In this document: piece by piece, positions 7,667 through 15,333 of the stretch
Numbering within the stretch: position 1 is the stretch's first letter
Layout of the letters: each line of letters opens with the position of its first letter
NCBI GenBank assembly: GCA_016295145.1
Contig: JAEDLR010000014.1
Coordinates: 1 to 33,830, forward strand
Length of the DNA: 33,830 nt
Reading direction: 5' to 3'
Source of the DNA: Oscillospiraceae bacterium
Lineage (GTDB): Bacteria; Bacillota; Clostridia; Oscillospirales; Ruminococcaceae
The notes under the pieces: model-generated
What the model was told of the DNA's origin: nothing
What the model saw: only the letters and a program-made list of their open reading frames with translations
The model's database searches: none
Program-made: the position numbers and the translations under genes

Positions 7667-9094
7667 ATGCAATCCAATGAAGCAAACAAGCAGGGCGGCA
7701 TCGGCAAAATCGTACAGATCATCGGTGCGGTGGTGGATGTCCGCTTTGGCAAACATGAGCTGCCCCGTCTACTCAACGCCCTTGAGTGCGATAACAACGG
7801 TCAGAAGCTGGTTTTGGAGGTCGCACAGCATATTGGTGACGACATTGTGCGCTGCATCGCCATGAGCAGTACCGACGGTCTGCGCCGCGGCATTGATGCA
7901 GTGGATACCGGGGCGCCCATCCGCGTGCCCGTGGGCAGAGAAACACTGGGGCGTGTATTCAATCTGTTGGGCGAGCCGGTAGACGAACAGCCTGCTCCCC
8001 AGACAGCCGAAAAATGGGCCATCCACAGAGAAGCCCCCAGCTACGAGGAACAGACCGCTTCCGGCGAGGTGCTGGAAACGGGCATCAAGGTCATTGACCT
8101 GATTGCCCCCTATCTCAAGGGCGGTAAGATCGGATTGTTCGGCGGCGCCGGTGTTGGCAAAACCGTTCTGATCCAGGAGCTGATCAACAATGTTGCCAAT
8201 CAGCACGGCGGCATCTCCGTCTTCACCGGCGTAGGCGAGCGCACCCGTGAGGGCAATGACCTCTACAATGAGATGAAGCAAAGCGGCGTTCTGGACAAAA
8301 CCGTTCTGGTGTACGGTCAGATGAACGAACCCCCCGGCGCAAGAATGCGTGTGGGGCTTTCGGGCCTGACAATGGCAGAGTATTTCCGCGATACCGAGGG
8401 GCAGGATGTGCTGCTCTTTATCGACAATATCTTCCGTTTCACCCAGGCAGGCTCTGAGGTTTCCGCACTGCTTGGCAGAATGCCCTCGGCAGTTGGCTAC
8501 CAGCCCACACTGGCCACCGAAATGGGTGCGCTGCAAGAGCGTATCACATCGACGGGCAAAGGCTCTATCACCTCGGTGCAGGCAGTGTATGTGCCTGCCG
8601 ATGACCTGACCGATCCGGCTCCTGCAACCACATTTGCCCACTTGGATGCCACCACCGTGCTTTCCCGCCAGATCGCTTCGCTGGGTATTTACCCTGCGGT
8701 GGATCCGTTGGAAAGCAGCTCGCGTATTCTTTCCCCCGAGATTGTCGGGCAGGAGCATTACCGCGTTGCCCGTGCCGTACAGACCATTTTGCAGCGTTAC
8801 ACGGAATTGCAGGATATCATTGCCATTATGGGTATGGATGAGCTGTCCGATGAGGATAAGCTGACCGTCAGCCGCGCCCGTAAAATCCAGCGCTTCTTAA
8901 GTCAGCCCTTCTCAGTGGCAGAGCCGTTTACCGGCATGAAGGGTCAGTATGTCCCCATTCAGGAGACGATCCGCGGCTTCCGTGAGATCATTGAGGGAAT
9001 GCACGATGATCTCCCCGAATCGGCATTTTTGTTCGCAGGCGGCATTGATGATGTTGTCGCCAAGGCAAAGGCAATGGAGGCGGATGCAAAGTGA
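7667..9094 (+). CDS. atpD: F-type ATP synthase subunit beta
   Basis: 475 residues, the catalytic subunit. The P-loop is GGAGVGKT, the catalytic-glutamate motif is GVGERTREGND, the Walker B strand is DVLLFIDNIFRF, and the alpha/beta signature is PAVDPLESSSRIL. The DELSDEDKLTVSRARKIQRFLSQPF region is the DELSEED-type motif that touches gamma. The ribosome site is modest (AAAGTGAG). The stop overlaps the GTG start of atpC (GTGA, 9091-9094), so the two are translationally coupled. Confidence 0.96.
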   Translation: MQSNEANKQGGIGKIVQIIGAVVDVRFGKHELPRLLNALECDNNGQKLVLEVAQHIGDDIVRCIAMSSTDGLRRGIDAVDTGAPIRVPVGRETLGRVFNLLGEPVDEQPAPQTAEKWAIHREAPSYEEQTASGEVLETGIKVIDLIAPYLKGGKIGLFGGAGVGKTVLIQELINNVANQHGGISVFTGVGERTREGNDLYNEMKQSGVLDKTVLVYGQMNEPPGARMRVGLSGLTMAEYFRDTEGQDVLLFIDNIFRFTQAGSEVSALLGRMPSAVGYQPTLATEMGALQERITSTGKGSITSVQAVYVPADDLTDPAPATTFAHLDATTVLSRQIASLGIYPAVDPLESSSRILSPEIVGQEHYRVARAVQTILQRYTELQDIIAIMGMDELSDEDKLTVSRARKIQRFLSQPFSVAEPFTGMKGQYVPIQETIRGFREIIEGMHDDLPESAFLFAGGIDDVVAKAKAMEADAK

Positions 9095-9501
9095 GCAGCT
9101 TCTCATTAACCATTCTCACGCCGGAACGCAGCTTTTTCGAGGGCAATGTGCAAAAGCTGGTGGTGCGTACCGCCACAGGCGATTTGGGTATCCTGGCCCG
9201 GCACGAAAAATATGTTGCTGCACTTTCCTCAGGGCCGATACGTTTGGTTCTGGAGGACGGTACAGTGCGTCTGGCTGCTATTTCGGGCGGTATGATTAAG
9301 GTATCTCCCGAACGTACGGCAATTCTCGCAAATGCGGTGGAGTGGTCGGAGGAAATTGATGTCGCCCGTGCAAAGCGCTCCCAGGAAGATGCTCTGCGCC
9401 GCAAGGAAAGTGCCAAAAGCCTTGCCGAACAGCAGCGTGCCGAGGCAAAGCTGCGCCGTGCGCTCAATCGCCTGAAGGTTTCGGGCATGAAAACGCAATA
9501 A
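9091..9501 (+). CDS. atpC: F-type ATP synthase subunit epsilon
   Basis: 136 residues. The N-terminal beta sandwich (about 1-85) starts FSLTILTPERSFFEG and contains GDLGILARHEKYVAAL and the AISGGMIKV strand. The C-terminal two-helix part (about 88-136) is rich in Ala, Arg and Glu and is the inhibitory arm. The start is GTG 9091, overlapping the atpD stop by four bases. It closes the canonical I-B-E-F-H-A-G-D-C order. The next gene begins only 27 bases later, and no terminator is visible. Confidence 0.93.
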   Translation: MSSFSLTILTPERSFFEGNVQKLVVRTATGDLGILARHEKYVAALSSGPIRLVLEDGTVRLAAISGGMIKVSPERTAILANAVEWSEEIDVARAKRSQEDALRRKESAKSLAEQQRAEAKLRRALNRLKVSGMKTQ

Positions 9502-9528
9502 GCACCTACATCACAAGGAGGAATCGTC

Positions 9529-10200
9529 ATGAAAACCGTTCGGATGTTACGACTGATTTGCCTTGTGATGTTTTGTATTTCGCTGGTGCTGATGCTGCAA
9601 ATCCCCACATGGCTGCGCCTGCGGAAAAACGAAGTGGCAGATCCTGCACAAACGCCTTTTCTTACAATGAAAAACAACGATCTTGTGCAGGGTGAAATCA
9701 GCTATGTACTGGGCTGTGCCGCCACCGAACAAAACGGCATCTGGAGTACCGAAATTTACAGCGAGGGCAAAAAATGCTACTACGTGCTGTGGCAGCCATT
9801 GGGGCAAATGATCTTATATGCCACCAATGACGCCTACGAACAACTGTATCTGCAACAGATCATGAACGAAACGCTCACTTATACGGAATCCATTCAACGA
9901 TACCAACAAAGTGGCGACTACGAGGATCTGGTGCCGCCGGTTACTACGCTGAAAATGCAGGGCGTTGTATCCCGTATGCCCCAGTCGGTTGCCGAGCAGT
10001 TTGATTCATGGCGTAATGCCGAAAACAACATCGACAGCACGCAGTGCAATACAACATATTATATCTCGCACACAGGATTTCAGCGGTATGCGGTGCTTTC
10101 TATTATCGGGCTGTGCTGCATGGCAATCACACTGACCCTGTTTTGCTGTCTTCCGTTTGCAACAAAACGCGCCAAACAGCAGCTACAGCGTACCAAATAG
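9529..10200 (+). CDS. Unrecognised two-helix membrane protein
   Basis: 223 residues, family not recognised. An N-terminal membrane helix (about 7-27) is followed by ~160 residues that should lie outside. That segment begins with NDLVQGEISYVLGCAATEQ, contains a CYYVLWQPL strand and several YxxS/T segments, and has five or more aromatic residues per 30. A second helix follows (about 188-212), then a basic tail (TKRAKQQLQRTK). The layout resembles small sensor-like or DUF-type membrane proteins of Clostridia. An AAGGAGGAAT ribosome site lies seven bases before ATG 9529. It sits 27 bases after atpC and 52 before rpiB on the same strand, so it probably belongs to the extended atp transcript. Confidence 0.75.
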   Translation: MKTVRMLRLICLVMFCISLVLMLQIPTWLRLRKNEVADPAQTPFLTMKNNDLVQGEISYVLGCAATEQNGIWSTEIYSEGKKCYYVLWQPLGQMILYATNDAYEQLYLQQIMNETLTYTESIQRYQQSGDYEDLVPPVTTLKMQGVVSRMPQSVAEQFDSWRNAENNIDSTQCNTTYYISHTGFQRYAVLSIIGLCCMAITLTLFCCLPFATKRAKQQLQRTK

Positions 10201-10252
10201 GCAAAATTTCGTCAATGCGCTTTGAATAGAAACATAGCAAGGAGTTTTCAAT

Positions 10253-10693
10253 ATGATTGCAATTGCAAGTGACCACGCCGCGGCATCGCTGCGCACAGTT
10301 GTCAGAAATTATCTGAAAGAAAACAACATCCCGTTTATGGATATGGGAACCGATGAGGCACCCAGTGATTATCCGGTTATGGCAATGGCAGTGTGTGCTG
10401 CCGTTGAGGACGGTACTGCCGATATGGGCGTGTTGCTTTGCGGCACGGGCATCGGCATGAGCATGACTGCAAACAAGTGCAAGGGCATCCGCGCGGCAGT
10501 ATGTACCGAAACCTACAGCGCAAAATATACCCGTCTGCACAACGATGCCAATGTACTCTGCATGGGCGCAAGAGTTGTTGGCGAGGGACTTGCCGTGGAA
10601 ATCCTCAAAACATTTCTGGAAACAGGCTTTGAGGGCGGCAGACATCAGCGCAGGATTGATATGATGATGTCTCTGGAGCATACAGACGACTAA
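10253..10693 (+). CDS. rpiB: Ribose-5-phosphate isomerase B
   Basis: 146 residues, the usual RpiB/LacAB size. It interconverts ribose-5-phosphate and ribulose-5-phosphate in the pentose phosphate pathway. Visible features are the N-terminal MIAIASDHAA (phosphate-binding region), GTDEAPSDYP, and VLLCGTGIGMS with the catalytic base C63, then the RAAVC and NVLCMGARVVG strands. Allose-6-phosphate isomerase activity cannot be excluded from sequence alone. AAGGAG stands nine bases upstream of ATG 10253. The GH26 gene follows after 33 bases with no terminator between. Confidence 0.93.
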   Translation: MIAIASDHAAASLRTVVRNYLKENNIPFMDMGTDEAPSDYPVMAMAVCAAVEDGTADMGVLLCGTGIGMSMTANKCKGIRAAVCTETYSAKYTRLHNDANVLCMGARVVGEGLAVEILKTFLETGFEGGRHQRRIDMMMSLEHTDD

Positions 10694-10726
10694 ACACAAC
10701 GGAAACTGGAAAAGGAGCGGGAATCT

Positions 10727-12541
10727 ATGAAAGCAAAAAAACAGAAGCTGGCAGCCTTGCTTGCACTTGCCGTCACAGCAGGCGCCATGACTGCCATGCC
10801 CACGCAGATGGCGTCGGGTGCGGTGAGCCATCTCTACGAGTTTGAAGATGGTGTGTTCAATGACTGTGAATACAACGAGGGCATCGCGTGGACGGTTGTG
10901 GACGAAGATGCAGAGGGGAATCCCTGCGACATGACAGGTTGGTCTGGTGACGGATACGCCTATGTGGATGACAAAGATTCCTCGGTCAGCGTCACCGTTG
11001 AGGTGGAAGAAGCCGGCTTTTACGCACTGAAAATCAACTACATACAGTGCTTTGGCACGCCCCACAAAATTCAGTATCTGAATGTAAACGGCGAAAGTCA
11101 GGGGGAAATCAAATTCCCCTTTAACTCGGGCAAGGGCTGGGAACTGCTCGATGCAGGCTATGTCAAGCTGAATGCCGGCAAAAATACCATTGAAATTGCC
11201 AGCTACTGGGGCTATACCTTCCTCGATTATCTCGTGCTGGAGCCAGCCCCAACGTATCTTACGAACCTGCAGCCCACCGCCAAGCTGTGCAATCCCAATG
11301 CAAGCCTCATGACGCAAAAGGTCTATGATTATCTGTGCAGCGTTTACGGCAATCATATCATCTCAGGACAGCAGGAATACTGCGGCTCCCACTGTTACAA
11401 TATCAATGCCTTTGAGCAACAGGGGCTGCCCATCGACTACTTGATGGACAACGAACAGGAATTTACCCATATTTATGATACCACCGGCAAATATCCTGCC
11501 ATCCGCGGCATTGATTTTCTGTTCTACAACACCACGCAGCCTTATTACGACAATGCCCCCGAGCGCGCCATTCAGTGGTTCAATGATGACGGCGGTATTC
11601 CGACAATCTCCTTCCACTGGAATGTTCCTACCGAAGAAGGCAGCAGCACCGCGGCGTTCTATGTGGAATCAGCAAGTGCCACCTATACGACATTCAGCAT
11701 CACCAACGCACTAAAAGAAGGCACATGGGAACATGAGGTGATTCTTGCAGACATTGCCGTGCTTGCCGAGCAGATGCAAAAACTGGAGGACGCCAATGTC
11801 CCTTGTATTTTCCGCCCGCTGCACGAAGCGGAGGGCGCGTGGTTCTGGTGGGGGGCTGAGGGCCCCGAACCTTGTAAGGAAATGTACATTTTCCTGTGGG
11901 ACCAGCTGACGAACCAATACGGTCTGGATAACATTATCTGGGAGTGGACTTCCTACACTTACTGCACTTCCCCTGCATGGTATCCCGGCGATGCATATGT
12001 CGATCTGATTGGCTACGATAAGTACAACGCCGTCAACTATCAGGCAAATCTCAGCGCGATCGCTTCTACATTCTATTCTCTGGTGGCATCTACCGAGGGT
12101 GAAAAAATGGTTGCCATGAGTGAAAACGACACCATTCCATCCCTTTCCAATCTGGTGGATTCCAAGGCTGCATGGCTGTATTTCTGCCCATGGTACGGCA
12201 ACTACATCACCGACGCTTCCCTGAATCCCGTGAATAATCTGAAAGAGATCTACCAGAGCGAATACTGCATTACGCTGGATGAACTGCCGGATTGGGATAC
12301 CTACGAGATCGGCAGTGGCACAACGGAAACCGACCCACCAGTTGAGAACGGAAAAAAGGGCGATGTCGATTGTGACGGCTTTGTCAAAATCGGCGATGTG
12401 ATTCTCCTCAACCGTTTTCTGGCAGAAGATGCCGAAGCGGTGGTGGCAGAGCAGGGTCTTGCCAACGCCGAATGCGATGGGACTGCAGGTATTACAAGTG
12501 GTGATGCCATTGCGATTCTGAAAATACTGGCAGGTCTGTAA
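10727..12541 (+). CDS. Secreted GH26 beta-mannanase-like enzyme with CBM35-like and dockerin modules
   Basis: 604 residues. A signal peptide occupies residues 1-32 (KAKKQK, Ala/Leu core). Residues 36-180 (YEFEDGVF ... FLDYLVLEP) resemble CBM35/CBM6 beta-sandwich modules that bind mannan or uronates. The GH26 barrel spans about 190-530. E367 in FRPLHEAEGAWFWWG is the acid/base, and E466 in AMSENDTIPS is the likely nucleophile (spacing 99 residues, about normal). The C-terminal dockerin (541-604) has a canonical first Ca2+ loop (DVDCDGFVKIGD) and a second loop (NAECDGTAGITSGD) with two extra residues. The expected role is hydrolysis of beta-1,4-mannan while docked on a scaffoldin cohesin. GGAGCGGG lies ahead of ATG 10727. 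It is 33 bases after rpiB and closes the extended atp transcript. Confidence 0.92.
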   Translation: MKAKKQKLAALLALAVTAGAMTAMPTQMASGAVSHLYEFEDGVFNDCEYNEGIAWTVVDEDAEGNPCDMTGWSGDGYAYVDDKDSSVSVTVEVEEAGFYALKINYIQCFGTPHKIQYLNVNGESQGEIKFPFNSGKGWELLDAGYVKLNAGKNTIEIASYWGYTFLDYLVLEPAPTYLTNLQPTAKLCNPNASLMTQKVYDYLCSVYGNHIISGQQEYCGSHCYNINAFEQQGLPIDYLMDNEQEFTHIYDTTGKYPAIRGIDFLFYNTTQPYYDNAPERAIQWFNDDGGIPTISFHWNVPTEEGSSTAAFYVESASATYTTFSITNALKEGTWEHEVILADIAVLAEQMQKLEDANVPCIFRPLHEAEGAWFWWGAEGPEPCKEMYIFLWDQLTNQYGLDNIIWEWTSYTYCTSPAWYPGDAYVDLIGYDKYNAVNYQANLSAIASTFYSLVASTEGEKMVAMSENDTIPSLSNLVDSKAAWLYFCPWYGNYITDASLNPVNNLKEIYQSEYCITLDELPDWDTYEIGSGTTETDPPVENGKKGDVDCDGFVKIGDVILLNRFLAEDAEAVVAEQGLANAECDGTAGITSGDAIAILKILAGL

Positions 12542-12561
12542 CGCGTACACATCATAACAGC

Positions 12562-12588
12562 AAAAGTGGGGACAGTATCCCCACTTTT
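12562..12588. terminator. Bidirectional terminator between GH26 gene and CarD-like gene
   Basis: AAAAGTGGGGA (12562-12572), a five-base loop, and its complement (12578-12588), with T-runs on both strands. Six more pairs can extend it (12554-12559 with 12589-12594) past a two-base bulge. It is the first strong terminator downstream of the ATP synthase promoter and also serves the convergent minus-strand gene. Confidence 0.88.
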
Positions 12589-12676
12589 TGTTATATCTCA
12601 GCAAAAGCCTCTGTATACAATGGTATCCAGAGGCTGATTGTGCAATTCTCGTATGTCATCGGGCTGCAATTCCATA

Positions 12677-13201
12677 TTACACGGTCCGTTCAGCAACGGC
12701 AGCATGAATCCTCGCATTGGCTTCCTCGTGGGAGATGCCCAGTGCATATGCCAGCTCTTCCTCCACGATACGATATGCTTCCTTTTGCACGGCAATATCG
12801 GCGGCAGGCAACTTTTTCTTCACGGCACGCAATGCCGACTGCTGTCGTTCAATGGAGTGCAACAACTGTAAAAGGACGGGAGCATCCCCCACAGAAAGCA
12901 TCCGCCGAAACTCGGTGGTGCGCTGCTTGCGGTCATCAATCCAGACATTGGGCTGTTCGTGTGCGGTTTGCAGCATATGCTCGATGCGCTCCTTCGCCAG
13001 AAGGGGGCGCATTTTTGCACAGACTGCCTCGTTATCCAACGGCACAAGAATGACCATTGCCGTATTACTGATAGGCTTCAGCTCACAGCAAAGACGCATA
13101 TGTTGCGCGTCAGGGAACGGCATATCTTCAACACGCGCCACCTGACAGATACCGATGCCGCCATACCGTACATACTCACCTGCTTGCGGTTGTGAGCACA
13201 T
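12677..13201 (-). CDS. CarD-family transcriptional regulator
   Basis: 174 residues. The N-terminal ~65 residues (AGEYVRYGGIGICQVARVEDM ... VILVPLDNEAVCAKMRPLL) match the CarD/CdnL RNA-polymerase-interacting Tudor-like domain shared with Mfd/TRCF. The remaining ~100 residues are helical, with KQRTTEF and HSIERQQSALRAVKKKL, as in CdnL-type proteins that bind RNA polymerase beta and promoter DNA and stabilise open complexes. ATG 13201 is chosen because AAAGGAG lies seven bases upstream and the promoter at 13247-13275 ends 45 bases before it; the frame is open further upstream, through that promoter. Short CarD proteins of this kind often act on rRNA or sporulation-type promoters; the target here is unknown. 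Confidence 0.85.
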   Translation of the reverse strand: MCSQPQAGEYVRYGGIGICQVARVEDMPFPDAQHMRLCCELKPISNTAMVILVPLDNEAVCAKMRPLLAKERIEHMLQTAHEQPNVWIDDRKQRTTEFRRMLSVGDAPVLLQLLHSIERQQSALRAVKKKLPAADIAVQKEAYRIVEEELAYALGISHEEANARIHAAVAERTV

Positions 13202-13246
13202 AATCGCATCTCCTTTCCACTGATATCCGATTTTCCTACTATTTAT

Positions 13247-13275
13247 ATTATAACACATTTCGCAGTTTTTCTCAA
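13247..13275 (-). promoter_or_regulatory. Promoter of the CarD-like gene
   Basis: On the minus strand: TTGAGA (13275-13270), exactly 17 bases, TATAAT (13252-13247). The start codon follows 45 bases later at 13201. Confidence 0.8.
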
Positions 13276-13349
13276 GGGTCATTTTACACAAACTTTGCGA
13301 AATAGCCCGTTTTTTTCCTTGTTTTTCGCTGTGCATTGCCCAAAGCAAA

Positions 13350-13374
13350 GCCCCGAACAGCAACTGCTCGGGGC
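13350..13374 (-). terminator. Terminator-like hairpin after the XRE-type regulator
   Basis: GCCCCGA (13350-13356) pairs with TCGGGGC (13368-13374), with an inner CAG/CTG pairing. On the minus strand it is followed by TTTGCTTT, an interrupted T-run. It lies 10 bases beyond the stop of the minus-strand gene at 13384. Confidence 0.6.
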
Positions 13375-13383
13375 GTTGGGATT

Positions 13384-14052
13384 TTATTTTTTGGGGATAA
13401 AGGGTTTCTTTTTGGTATTTTGCTCGCCCCTGCGCAAAGCAGACCACAGCAAAATGATGATCTGCGCGGGTATCCCGATGATAAATAACTGCCACGGACG
13501 AGACGACCAGAAAGTTACAAACAGCGTACCAAGTGTCGTCCACACCAGCAGCGATATGATGAAATAATTGGCGCGGCGGTTAAACCAGATGGAATTGAAC
13601 ACCAACCAGATAATCATCGTCAGGGGAATGGCATAAACAAACATAAAGGGCGAATACTCCAATGAAGGCACCAGAATATCCAGAATCACAAAAACGGTGG
13701 TTGCAATCAGCCACACCAACACGATGGCCATACCTGCAATCACAATGCGATTGCGTGTGATATAGGGCCTCGGTGCAGACACCTCCTCATCCACCTGCTC
13801 CCCATGGTGCTCCTCCACCGGTTCTGATGTGGTATGTGGACCGTCCTCGCAAACCAGCGCATCCAATGTCACATGATAATAATCTGCCAGTTGCTTTAAC
13901 ACGACCAAATCCGGCAACGACTCTCCACGCTCCCATTTTGAAACGGCTTTATCCGAATAATGAATCTGTTCCGCCAACTGAATCTGCGTCAGTTGATGCT
14001 CTTTGCGTAACTGCGAGAGATTATGGGCAACAATTTGCTTCAGTTCAGCCAT
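13384..14052 (-). CDS. XRE-family regulator with four-helix membrane domain
   Basis: 222 residues. An N-terminal helix-turn-helix of the Cro/CI type spans residues 5-62 (LSQLRKEHQLTQIQLAEQI ... KAVSKWERGESLPDL). An acidic linker follows (about 70-95), then four hydrophobic segments (about 100-121, 130-150, 158-178, 188-206) and a basic tail. HTH plus membrane domain is a common Firmicute arrangement for regulators that sense envelope state or small ligands. ATG 14052 is chosen because AAAGGAGG lies six bases upstream; an in-frame upstream ATG at 14121 precedes the promoter and is rejected. The target is unknown. Confidence 0.88.
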   Translation of the reverse strand: MAELKQIVAHNLSQLRKEHQLTQIQLAEQIHYSDKAVSKWERGESLPDLVVLKQLADYYHVTLDALVCEDGPHTTSEPVEEHHGEQVDEEVSAPRPYITRNRIVIAGMAIVLVWLIATTVFVILDILVPSLEYSPFMFVYAIPLTMIIWLVFNSIWFNRRANYFIISLLVWTTLGTLFVTFWSSRPWQLFIIGIPAQIIILLWSALRRGEQNTKKKPFIPKK

Positions 14053-14079
14053 AACAGCCTCCTTTTTGATACTGCTTTC

Positions 14080-14108
14080 ATTATACCATACTATTTTGCA
14101 GAATGCAA
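14080..14108 (-). promoter_or_regulatory. Promoter of the XRE-type regulator
   Basis: On the minus strand: TTGCAT (14108-14103), 17 bases, TATAAT (14085-14080), preceded by TATGG (extended -10). Confidence 0.8.
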
Positions 14109-14204
14109 GCCGTATTTTCAATCAATTCTCCTGTCAGTAGAGCGGTAGAATTCACTCTCCCGCCCCTTTCTCTGCGAGGTTTCCCTGCAAATGCAAATCG
14201 TAGG

Positions 14205-14233
14205 GTGACTTTTTCCCCGGGATATGGTATAAT
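14205..14233 (+). promoter_or_regulatory. Promoter of degV
   Basis: GTGACT (14205-14210), 17 bases, TATAAT (14228-14233), with an extended TATGG element. ATG 14306 is 73 bases downstream. Confidence 0.72.
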
Positions 14234-14305
14234 GTGCAACAGAAAAGCAGAGCCTCGGATTGCACGGCTCTGTTCGCATTTTGAAAGCCGGAAAGGACGA
14301 ACGCC

Positions 14306-15178
14306 ATGAGCAATACCCGTGATTATGTCATCGTAACAGACAGCGGCTGCGACCTTACGCCCCAGCAGCGTGAAGCGATGGAGCTTGCCTATGTTCCGCT
14401 GAATGCTTTTATGAAAGATACCCCCACACAACCCTGCACATTGGTGGGTGCAGAATTCTACAACGCATTGCGAAATGGTCACGTTGTCTGCACCTCTGCT
14501 GCAAATCTCGGCGCATTCCGTGCGGTTTATACGCACATTCTCGATGAGGGCAAAGATATTCTGTTTCTGTCCTTCTCATCTGCACTGAGTTGTATGTGTG
14601 CCACCGCCCGTCTTGCCGCCGAGGAGCTCTCCGCTGAGTACCCTGACCGCAAGATCATTACCGTAGACAGTCTCTCCGCCAGTATGGGGCAGGCGCTGCT
14701 GCTGTATTTTGCCGTGCAGAAAAAGCGTGAAGGTGCAACCATCGAGGAACTGGAGACATATCTGCTGGAGAACAGGCTGCATCTCATTCACTGGTTCACC
14801 GTTGATGACCTGATGTTTCTGAAACGCGGCGGCCGATTAAGCTCGATCTCCGCCGTGGCAGGTACGCTGCTTGGTATCAAGCCCGTGTTGCACGTCAGCA
14901 ACGAGGGCAAACTCATCGCCAAAGCAAAGGTACGCGGCAGAAAGAACGCATTGCTGGCTCTGGCAAAGCATTTTGCCGATGAGGTGTATGATCCTACACA
15001 ACAGGTCTATATCAGCCACGGCGATGACATCGAAGCTGCAAGATTTGTACGCGATACGCTTATGAAAGAATACGGCGCAACCAATGTCACCATCGGCGAT
15101 ATTGGTCCCGTCATTGGTGCGCACTCCGGCCCTGGTACCATCGCACTGTTCTACATGGGGAAAGGCCGTGAGTTGTAA
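14306..15178 (+). CDS. degV: DegV family fatty-acid-binding protein
   Basis: 290 residues, the normal DegV length. DegV/FakB proteins hold one fatty acid and can present it to the FakA kinase. The family's N-terminal VTDSGCDLT, the TSAAN segment in the place of TSQP/TSAPS, FSSALSCMCATA around the lipid carboxylate site, and FLKRGGRLSS in the second domain are all visible. The C-terminal IGPVIGAHSGPGTIALFYMG is the conserved family end. GAAAGGACG precedes ATG 14306. It has its own promoter and a strong terminator, so it is a single-gene unit. No fakA is nearby. Confidence 0.93.
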   Translation: MSNTRDYVIVTDSGCDLTPQQREAMELAYVPLNAFMKDTPTQPCTLVGAEFYNALRNGHVVCTSAANLGAFRAVYTHILDEGKDILFLSFSSALSCMCATARLAAEELSAEYPDRKIITVDSLSASMGQALLLYFAVQKKREGATIEELETYLLENRLHLIHWFTVDDLMFLKRGGRLSSISAVAGTLLGIKPVLHVSNEGKLIAKAKVRGRKNALLALAKHFADEVYDPTQQVYISHGDDIEAARFVRDTLMKEYGATNVTIGDIGPVIGAHSGPGTIALFYMGKGREL

Positions 15179-15196
15179 CGATCATACACTGCAGCC

Positions 15197-15225
15197 AAAG
15201 CCTGAGGAGATTCCTCAGGCTTTTT
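15197..15225 (+). terminator. Intrinsic terminator after degV
   Basis: A 12-bp perfect stem, AAAGCCTGAGGA (15197-15208) with its complement (15212-15223), a three-base loop and a run of five T. Confidence 0.92.
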
Positions 15226-15241
15226 CATTACGGATCCCCCC

Positions 15242-15270
15242 TTGACAAATCCTGGCGAGTATGGTATAAT
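15242..15270 (+). promoter_or_regulatory. Consensus sigma-A promoter of the ACT protein-hom operon
   Basis: Perfect TTGACA (15242-15247), 17-base spacer, perfect TATAAT (15265-15270), and an extended TATGG element. It is one of the strongest promoters in the window by sequence. Confidence 0.9.
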
Positions 15271-15280
15271 GATTGCTGTA

Positions 15281-15298
15281 GATGGACAACTGTCCATC
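15281..15298. promoter_or_regulatory. Palindrome just downstream of the hom operon promoter (candidate operator)
   Basis: GATGGACA-AC-TGTCCATC is a perfect 8+8 inverted repeat about 10 bases after the -10 box, across roughly +4 to +21. Its place and symmetry suit a repressor site on a promoter that would otherwise be very strong; an mRNA 5' hairpin is the alternative. Confidence 0.55.
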
Positions 15299-15333
15299 CT
15301 GCGTGGAATGTTCAGTGGAAAGAGGTGCGATCC

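Noticed and set aside
13202..13543. Upstream extension of the CarD-like frame by 114 codons
   Set aside because: It crosses the consensus promoter at 13247-13275 and overlaps the end of the next gene; AAAGGAG supports the start at 13201.
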